Shown here: positions 58,303 to 64,000 of the stretch, one piece after another | Layout: every line of letters begins with the position of its first letter | How positions within the stretch are numbered: the first letter of the stretch is position 1 | DNA from: Bacteroidota bacterium | Lineage (GTDB): Bacteria > Bacteroidota > Bacteroidia > Chitinophagales > Chitinophagaceae | Direction: 5' to 3' | Length of the DNA: 64,000 bases | Assembly (NCBI GenBank): GCA_016711825.1 | Contig: JADJSG010000011.1 | Coordinates: 248,001 to 312,000 of the forward strand | The notes under the pieces: model-generated | Told to the model about the DNA's origin: nothing | The model's input: the letters and a program-made list of their open reading frames with translations, nothing else | The model's database searches: none | Program-made: the position numbers and the translations under genes

Positions 58303-58893
58303 ATGAAAATTAAATACACCATTTGGAGCTTATTATTGTTCAGTTCATTACTAATAAGTGCTTGTTACAATTATGGCAATACCCATGAGCCTTATGGCGC
58401 TCCCCAAAAAGAATACCATCTGCCTCCACCTCCCCAAAAAATAGTGGGCACCCCAGATACAAAAAAAGAGTATATGCAGAAAACGTATACTGAAATTAAA
58501 AATACCTTGCAAGAAGCCGATGTCGTGATGATTGAAGACAGTATTAAGGTGTTGTTTCCTGATCATATAGTGTATTTATCGAAAGATGAATTGCCAAGTT
58601 CTGATTATACAACCCCATTAATGAGTTTTTCAAAATTGCTTCTTAAGTATAAAAAAACCAATATCTTAGTAACGGGTCATTCAGACAATAAAGGAAAAGA
58701 ATTGAGCAATAAAGCCTTATCGGCCAAAAGAGCAGAAAACATCAAAAATATATTAATCCAAAACGGAGTAGCTTCGTACAGATTAAAATCATGGGGTATT
58801 GGCTCACGATCACCCGTTGCGTCAAACGAAACGAAAGAAGGTCGTGATAAAAACAGAAGGGTTGAATTTGTGGTATTATACCAAGAGAAATAA
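58303..58893 (+). CDS. OmpA-family lipoprotein (second of a tandem pair)
   Basis: 196 residues, lipobox LLISAC, then a Pro/Tyr-rich spacer (EYHLPPPPQKIVG) absent from its neighbour, and an OmpA domain (MIEDSIKVLFPDHIVYL, ILVTGHSDNKGKELSNKALSAKRAENIKNIL, in sections, and GSRSPVASNETKEGRDKNRRVEFVVLY). Clearly paralogous to the preceding gene, with shared IEDSIKV/IQDSIKV and RRVEFVV strings. The spacer suggests a longer reach across the periplasm. Confidence 0.87.
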   Translation: MKIKYTIWSLLLFSSLLISACYNYGNTHEPYGAPQKEYHLPPPPQKIVGTPDTKKEYMQKTYTEIKNTLQEADVVMIEDSIKVLFPDHIVYLSKDELPSSDYTTPLMSFSKLLLKYKKTNILVTGHSDNKGKELSNKALSAKRAENIKNILIQNGVASYRLKSWGIGSRSPVASNETKEGRDKNRRVEFVVLYQEK

Positions 58894-58958
58894 TCATGAA
58901 TATGCCTTTGATTCAAAAATAAAAACCTGTATACATACAGATAATATATCAATTTCAC

Positions 58959-58966
58959 TTATATTT
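58959..58966 (+). promoter_or_regulatory. Putative -7 element of the propeller lipoprotein gene
   Basis: TATATTTG fits TAnnTTTG, 26 bases before the ATG at 58993. No clear -33 box at the ideal spacing. Confidence 0.35.
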
Positions 58967-58992
58967 GTTTTTAGATTGAATTTATTTATCCA

Positions 58993-60102
58993 ATGAAAAA
59001 ATTATCATACGTTTTTTTTGCAATTGCAACCGTCCTTTTTTTTATTTCTTGTGCAAAGAAAAAAAGCAGTGATCCTCCATTGCCAAAAGTGAGAAAGGAA
59101 GCTGTGTATGTATGTACTGATAATAACAATTTGATCAGTTACGATGCCAATAATGGTGCGAAATTATGGGAAGTGATATTGAATGGTACCTGCAAAGGCA
59201 CGCCTGTATTGTATCGTAAAAAAGTGTATGTGCATACTGACCAAGGTTATTTGTATTCCATTGATATCTTGAGTGGTGAAATTTACAAATCTGCTGCAAC
59301 TTTATTTCCAAGCACCCTGGCTTTGGCAGCTTACAATGGAAAATTGTATATAGCTGCAGATAAACTTTATTGCTATGACACTACCTTTGTGCAACAATGG
59401 GCTTATGATGGTGGAGTACCTTGTACAAGTTCACCACAAATAGAAGGCGATAAAATTTACTTAGGTATTGGCGATAAAGTACATTCCGTTGATTTAAATG
59501 GCAATAATGTATGGCAATCGCCTGCAATAGCTGCTGGTTCAATCAATTCTTCACCAAAAGTAAGCAATGGTGTGGTTTACTTTGGCGCCCAAGACAAAAA
59601 AGTATATGCTATCAAACAATCAGACGGTTCGCCTGTTTGGGATTATACAACTGTTGACAAAGTAGAATCTTCTCCTTTGATTTATGGTGGTATGTGCCTT
59701 ATTGGGAGTACTGATTATGATTTATATTGTATAGATACCATATCTGGCTTATTGCGTTGGAAATATCACACTTTAGAGCGTGTGAATTCATCACCTGCCA
59801 TACATGAAGCGAGCAATACGGTACTTGTAGGTAGTTATGATTTCAATTTATATGCCATTGACCATGTAAGCGGCACCCTTCGCTGGAAGTATCCTGCAGG
59901 CAGTTTGATCAAATCATCGCCTGTGGTGTATGGCAACTTAATTTACTTTACTTCATTTGATCGATATATTTATTGTGTAGATGCATTGGAAGGCAAACTG
60001 GTATGGAAGCAATTTATGAATGCCAATTCACAAGGTTCCACCATAGTTGATGATTTAAAAAATGGCGTTTTCTCAACTGAAAGCGGTATGAGTCAATTCT
60101 AA
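58993..60102 (+). CDS. PQQ-type beta-propeller lipoprotein (BamB-like)
   Basis: 369 residues with a lipobox (ATVLFFISC, Cys20). Seven to eight PQQ-like blades follow (AVYVCTDNNNLISYDANNGAKLWEV, then VYVHTDQGYLYSIDILSGE, VYFGAQDKKVYAIKQSDGSPVWD, TVLVGSYDFNLYAIDHVSGTLRWKY). The repeating YAID..G...W pattern is that of YVTN/PQQ and BamB-like propellers. Likely an envelope scaffold or binding protein; no catalytic residue can be assigned. Confidence 0.85.
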   Translation: MKKLSYVFFAIATVLFFISCAKKKSSDPPLPKVRKEAVYVCTDNNNLISYDANNGAKLWEVILNGTCKGTPVLYRKKVYVHTDQGYLYSIDILSGEIYKSAATLFPSTLALAAYNGKLYIAADKLYCYDTTFVQQWAYDGGVPCTSSPQIEGDKIYLGIGDKVHSVDLNGNNVWQSPAIAAGSINSSPKVSNGVVYFGAQDKKVYAIKQSDGSPVWDYTTVDKVESSPLIYGGMCLIGSTDYDLYCIDTISGLLRWKYHTLERVNSSPAIHEASNTVLVGSYDFNLYAIDHVSGTLRWKYPAGSLIKSSPVVYGNLIYFTSFDRYIYCVDALEGKLVWKQFMNANSQGSTIVDDLKNGVFSTESGMSQF

Positions 60103-60153
60103 GATTTCCTTTTTTTTAAATAAAAAAAAGGCGCCTCATTATACCCTATTCAC

Positions 60154-60486
60154 ATGTTTCTGGATTCTATCAAAATGTTTTTGTCTTTGTTTACTGATGG
60201 TTTATTGAAAAAACCTCGACGAATTGATAAAAACAAAATCCAATACACTGTAGATACTAAAATAACGGTATTACACGATCAAATCATCGTATTTTTTACA
60301 CCTAATCAGGAAACCGTTTCAGTAGAAACAACCTCATATATCTATCGTATCATTGACGAACTAAAAATTGATTTTAAAAATAATGCATTCAAATATCAAC
60401 TGCTCGATCAAATAGTTTACGAATTGAGCCGTCATGCAAATAATAAAAAAGAAATATTGAAAATGGTCAATCAGTTATACCCATAA
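60154..60486 (+). CDS. Hypothetical protein, 110 residues
   Basis: Unrecognised. It starts MFLDSIKMFLSLFTDGLLKKPRR, with an amphipathic N-terminus, then an alternating strand region (QYTVDTKITVLHDQIIVFFTPNQETVSVETTSYIYRI, in sections) and helical end (LLDQIVYELSRHANNKKEILKMVNQL). No signal peptide that I trust and no motif. It lies 51 bases after the propeller gene and could be cotranscribed. Confidence 0.6.
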   Translation: MFLDSIKMFLSLFTDGLLKKPRRIDKNKIQYTVDTKITVLHDQIIVFFTPNQETVSVETTSYIYRIIDELKIDFKNNAFKYQLLDQIVYELSRHANNKKEILKMVNQLYP

Positions 60487-60564
60487 AAAAGTGTAAAACT
60501 CTATTGTTCATTGAAAGCTAATTTCTATTGTAAGCTCCCTATTTACTCAAGCTAACAATTGCAA

Positions 60565-60572
60565 TAGGTTTG
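60565..60572 (+). promoter_or_regulatory. Putative -7 element upstream of the M14 carboxypeptidase gene
   Basis: TAGGTTTG fits TAnnTTTG and lies 63 bases before the chosen ATG at 60636. Confidence 0.3.
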
Positions 60573-60635
60573 GTTCTTTACTTGAATCAATTTCGTAAAT
60601 TGCCTAACTTTAAATACATCAACATTTATTCTTCT

Positions 60636-62438
60636 ATGCTTATCACGAACAAATATTTATACTTATGGACCATATTATTCCTGTTGCATTTTAAAATGGC
60701 ATATAGCCAGCAAACACCTTATGAAATACATGGGAAAAATTATACAGCTACCTATCAGGAGTGTATTGATTTTTACAAACAACTTGATGAAGAACATGAT
60801 CAAATAGCGATGTTAGAAATGGGTATGACGGATGCAGGATTACCCCTTCATATTGTGTTGCTAAATCAAGGTATGGATTGGAATCCTGCTCAATGGCATC
60901 GTAATCGTCAAGTAGTCATACTCATCAACAATGGCATACATCCTGGTGAACCCGATGGCATAGATGCAAGTATGATGTTGGTACGAAACTTAGCTAAGAA
61001 TCAAAATTTACCTTCGAATGTAGTACTTGCCATTATACCTGTTTACAACATTGGAGGGTGTTTAAATCGCAGTGCTTTCAATCGGGTAGATCAAGAAGGG
61101 CCTGAGTCGTTTGGCTCAAGGGGGAATTCACAAAACTTAGATTTAAACCGCGATTTTATCAAATGTGATAGCAAGGAAGCTCGTGCATTTACTGAACTCT
61201 TTCAATGGTTACAACCCGATATATTTATCGATAATCATGTCAGTGATGGGGCTGATTACCCCTATGTGATGACATTAGCAAGCACTCAGCATCAGAAATT
61301 AGGAAAAGTGATGGGCCCCTATTTGCAAAATATATTTGAACCTGCTTTGTATCGTAGCATGAAAGCCAATGGCAATCCAATAATACCTTATGTAAATGTT
61401 TGGGGCAAAGATGCCAAAGAAGGCTGGACACAGTTTTTTGACTCACCCCGATACAGTACGGGATATGCAGCACTCTTTCACACTTTTGGTTTTACACCCG
61501 AAACACATATGCTTAAACCCTATCCTCTTCGTGTACAAGCTACCCTGCAATTGATGGAATCAATCATCGGTTTTAGTACAGAAAACGCAGATGACATTTT
61601 AAACATCCGTAAAAAGTCTATTGAACAAGCCCTTGAAGAAAAATCATTTCCGATAAACTGGCAGTTAGATGAAACACAACATACTGATATTGATTTTGAT
61701 GGGTATGCCTACAAAACCAAAACAAGCGCAGTGTCTGAATTGCCCGTTAAATATTATGATCGGCAAGAACCTTATACCACAAAAATAAAATTTAATAATT
61801 ATTATAGTCCTTCTCAATGGGTAGACGCCCCTACTGCATATATCATACCACAAGGTTGGTGGAAGGTGATTGAATTATTACAACTCAATGGGGTTGAAAT
61901 GAAACGATTAAAAAATGACACCACTATCGAAGTAGAAGCGTATCATATAAAAGGATATCAATCGACAGATAAAGCGTATGAAGGTCATCATGCAAATCAG
62001 CAAACAAGTGTTGAAAAAAATACCATCTCCTATGCATTCAGAAAAGGTGATTATATAATTCCTACCTATCAGCAACGAAAACGATATTTGATAGAAACCC
62101 TTGAACCACATGCCAATGACAGTTATTTTGCATGGAATTATTTTGATGCTATTCTTGTTCAAAAAGAAGGTTATAGTGATTATGCGTATGAAGCATTGGC
62201 AGCACAATATTTGATTGAAAACCCTGTGTTGAAATCGTTGCTGATACAAAAAAGAAAAGAAGATCCAAGCTTTGCTGCCAGCGCATCAAAGCAGCTTGAT
62301 TTTGTATTTAAACATTCACCTTATTATGAAAAAGGACATAATCTGTATCCTGTATTTCGAATCAATGAAAAACAAAAAGAAAATACAGAAAAGTCAGATC
62401 CTATACCCTATGAGTTTAAAAACAAAAAGGACGAGTAA
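60636..62438 (+). CDS. Secreted M14-family zinc carboxypeptidase-like protein
   Basis: About 600 residues from the ATG at 60636, which begins a signal peptide (LYLWTILFLLHFKMAYSQ). Zinc ligands are His102 and Glu105 (NGIHPGEPDG) and His201 (FIDNHVSDGADY). The substrate-binding Arg is in LDLNRDF (Arg172) and the probable catalytic Glu is in FTPETHMLKPYPLRVQA. The C-terminal half is a long region with GWWKVIELLQLNGVEM and EAYHIKGYQ, as in Bacteroidota secreted M14 proteins. The longer frame from 60570 has no better start. It probably trims peptides or cell-wall material. Confidence 0.87.
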   Translation: MLITNKYLYLWTILFLLHFKMAYSQQTPYEIHGKNYTATYQECIDFYKQLDEEHDQIAMLEMGMTDAGLPLHIVLLNQGMDWNPAQWHRNRQVVILINNGIHPGEPDGIDASMMLVRNLAKNQNLPSNVVLAIIPVYNIGGCLNRSAFNRVDQEGPESFGSRGNSQNLDLNRDFIKCDSKEARAFTELFQWLQPDIFIDNHVSDGADYPYVMTLASTQHQKLGKVMGPYLQNIFEPALYRSMKANGNPIIPYVNVWGKDAKEGWTQFFDSPRYSTGYAALFHTFGFTPETHMLKPYPLRVQATLQLMESIIGFSTENADDILNIRKKSIEQALEEKSFPINWQLDETQHTDIDFDGYAYKTKTSAVSELPVKYYDRQEPYTTKIKFNNYYSPSQWVDAPTAYIIPQGWWKVIELLQLNGVEMKRLKNDTTIEVEAYHIKGYQSTDKAYEGHHANQQTSVEKNTISYAFRKGDYIIPTYQQRKRYLIETLEPHANDSYFAWNYFDAILVQKEGYSDYAYEALAAQYLIENPVLKSLLIQKRKEDPSFAASASKQLDFVFKHSPYYEKGHNLYPVFRINEKQKENTEKSDPIPYEFKNKKDE

Positions 62439-62610
62439 TCATTTTTTCATCATTTTATGGTATGCAAAATCTATTGATAATGAAGTCTAAAAAAAATGAA
62501 ATGTGTTAAAAACCACTTTCGTAAAAAATGAAAATTGTTTTTATAATTTTTATTACAATGAATAAAAATCGTTGCTAATTTCTTTATCTTTACTGTCAAT
62601 TGAAAAAGTT

Positions 62611-64000
62611 ATGATGGTAAAATTATTTGCCAGTGCTGTGTATGGCGTAGATGCCATCACCATTACAACCGAAGTGGATGTACTAGATGGACTGAAATTT
62701 TTTGTCGTAGGGTTACCCGACAATGCAGTAAAAGAAAGTCAACATCGTGTAGAAAGTGCCTTGAAAAATAATGGGTATCGTTTCCCCCGTATCAAAGTGG
62801 TGGTTAATTTATCGCCAGCTGATATTAAAAAATCGGGAAGTGCATTTGATTTACCCATTGCTATTGGCATTTTAGGGGCAACTGACCAGGTGGCTATTGA
62901 TCATTTACACAAGTATATCATTATGGGTGAGCTATCGTTAGATGGTACCATTTTGCCAATCAAAGGTGCATTACCTATTGCGATACAAGCCCGAAAAGAA
63001 GGTTTTGAGGGTTTGTTTGTTCCGTTACAAAATGCACGGGAAGCAGGTATGGTAAACAATCTTCCTGTGTATGGTATTTCGCATATAAACGAACTCATTG
63101 ATCATTTAAATGGATTTAAACTGATAAAGCCAGTAGAAGTAAATACGAGGGATGAGTTTTTTCATGCACAATATGATTTTGATATAGATTTTAGTGATGT
63201 TAAAGGACAAGAAAATATTAAAAGAGCATTAGAAATATCAGCTGCTGGCGGACACAATTTAATTTTGATCGGGCCACCAGGTGCTGGTAAAACGATGTTA
63301 GCCAAAAGGCTCCCATCGATACTTCCCCCCTTATCATTGGTTGAAGCTTTGGAAACCACCAAAATTCATTCTGTGGCAGGTAAACTTCCAGAGAACGCAA
63401 CCTTGGTTTCGAAGCGGCCGTTTCGTTCTCCCCATCATACCATCAGCGATGTGGCTTTGGTAGGTGGAGGAGGTACTCCCCAACCAGGTGAAATATCACT
63501 GGCGCATAATGGGGTTCTTTTTTTAGATGAGTTGCCCGAATTTAAAAGAACGGTATTGGAAGTGATGCGACAGCCCATGGAAGAAAGAAGGGTGACCATT
63601 TCAAGGGCTAAAATGTCTATTGATTACCCCGCCAGCTTTATGTTGGTTGCAAGTATGAATCCTTGCCCTTGTGGATATTTCAATCACCCTGAAAAAGAAT
63701 GCAGTTGCCCTCCTGGCACTGTTCAAAAATATTTAAATAAAATTTCAGGTCCATTATTAGATCGTATCGACTTGCATGTAGAAGTGACGCCTGTCCCCTT
63801 TACAGAACTATCAAATAATACAAGACAAAGCGAAAAAAGTGAAGATATCCGATTGCGGGTAATCAAGGCACGTGCCATACAAGCCGAACGTTATAAAGAT
63901 CAGGAAGGGGTGTATGCCAATGCGCAAATTAGTAGTAAGCAATTGCAGGAAATTTGTGTTATTAATCAAGCAGGGCAAAATTTATTAAAGACAGCGATGG
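62611..64000 (+). CDS. comM: YifB/ComM family Mg-chelatase-like AAA ATPase (3' end outside window)
   Basis: 463 codons visible. The N-terminal ChlI-like domain is SAVYGVDAITITTEVDVL, FFVVGLPDNAVKES, RIKVVVNLSPADIKKSGSAFDLPIAIG. The AAA domain has Walker A GPPGAGKTML, KRPFRSPHHTISDVALVGGG, Walker B GVLFLDELPEF and a Cys-rich MNPCPCGYF...CSCPPG loop. Homologues act as branch-migration helicases in natural transformation. An ATG directly precedes the conserved start (62611; 62614 is equal). The window cuts the C-terminal domain. Confidence 0.92.
   Translation, partial: MMVKLFASAVYGVDAITITTEVDVLDGLKFFVVGLPDNAVKESQHRVESALKNNGYRFPRIKVVVNLSPADIKKSGSAFDLPIAIGILGATDQVAIDHLHKYIIMGELSLDGTILPIKGALPIAIQARKEGFEGLFVPLQNAREAGMVNNLPVYGISHINELIDHLNGFKLIKPVEVNTRDEFFHAQYDFDIDFSDVKGQENIKRALEISAAGGHNLILIGPPGAGKTMLAKRLPSILPPLSLVEALETTKIHSVAGKLPENATLVSKRPFRSPHHTISDVALVGGGGTPQPGEISLAHNGVLFLDELPEFKRTVLEVMRQPMEERRVTISRAKMSIDYPASFMLVASMNPCPCGYFNHPEKECSCPPGTVQKYLNKISGPLLDRIDLHVEVTPVPFTELSNNTRQSEKSEDIRLRVIKARAIQAERYKDQEGVYANAQISSKQLQEICVINQAGQNLLKTAM

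Overview
The window looks like the chromosome of an AT-rich member of the Bacteroidota (Bacteroidetes). The evidence is the secreted proteins with type IX secretion (T9SS) sorting tails, a PorX-like response regulator, CbpA/CbpM, a class II ribonucleotide reductase, a KorA-type 2-oxoacid:ferredoxin oxidoreductase, and TAnnTTTG promoter-like boxes ahead of many genes. No genus can be named from this stretch. Many housekeeping genes (parC, rsmA, nrdJ, pyk, hscB, dus, sucD, comM) sit between accessory and surface genes. A striking technical property is that about twenty genes are broken by one-base shifts. Nearly all those I traced are repaired by adding one base to a homopolymer, so I read them as sequencing deletions and annotate the genes whole.

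Layout. 1-16.9 kb: end of parC, rsmA, an RCC1-repeat T9SS protein, nrdJ, a glycosyltransferase, pyk, a saccharopine-dehydrogenase-like enzyme, hscB, then a TetR regulator divergent from an ABC/HlyD/TolC export operon. 17.1-24.2 kb: a tRNA-Leu whose 3' end and terminator are duplicated 7 kb downstream. Between the two copies lies a compact integrative element: tyrosine integrase, decayed gene, HTH protein, SF3/D5-type helicase, a small protein carrying family-A DNA polymerase motifs, a DUF5681-like protein and three small exported proteins. 24.3-44.7 kb: surface and cell-envelope genes, including a DUF7619-like T9SS protein, a collagen-like protein with an M28 peptidase and another T9SS protein in a tight cluster, an L,D-transpeptidase, a CotH protein, a 1938-residue SdrD-repeat protein, a beta-barrel and a DUF937-OmpA protein. 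44.9-50.5 kb: dihydrouridine synthase, FKBP, a complete IS3-type element, an MBL hydrolase, DUF3817, and cbpM-cbpA. 50.6-64 kb: a secreted low-complexity protein, porX, a DUF2520 protein, sucD, korA, two tandem OmpA lipoproteins, a PQQ-type propeller lipoprotein, an M14 carboxypeptidase and the start of comM.

How the genes work together. T9SS cargo (RCC1, DUF7619, CotH, SdrD and other Ig-like proteins) occurs with the PorX regulator, fitting a surface-active, possibly gliding or polymer-degrading lifestyle. SucD and KorA are TCA/2-oxoacid enzymes. The ABC-HlyD-TolC set is a tripartite exporter controlled by its divergent TetR gene.

The most interesting part is the 17.18-24.22 kb element. Its replication module pairs an SF3 helicase without a visible primase domain with a minimal PolA-like protein. 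That protein has recognisable motifs A, B and C but a Gln where the steric-gate Glu should be. A 24-nt perfect inverted repeat lies just upstream of, and inside, the polymerase gene. A second unexplained signal is a family of roughly 100-bp intergenic repeats with copies at 34.9-35.1, 41.4-41.6 and 54.0 kb.
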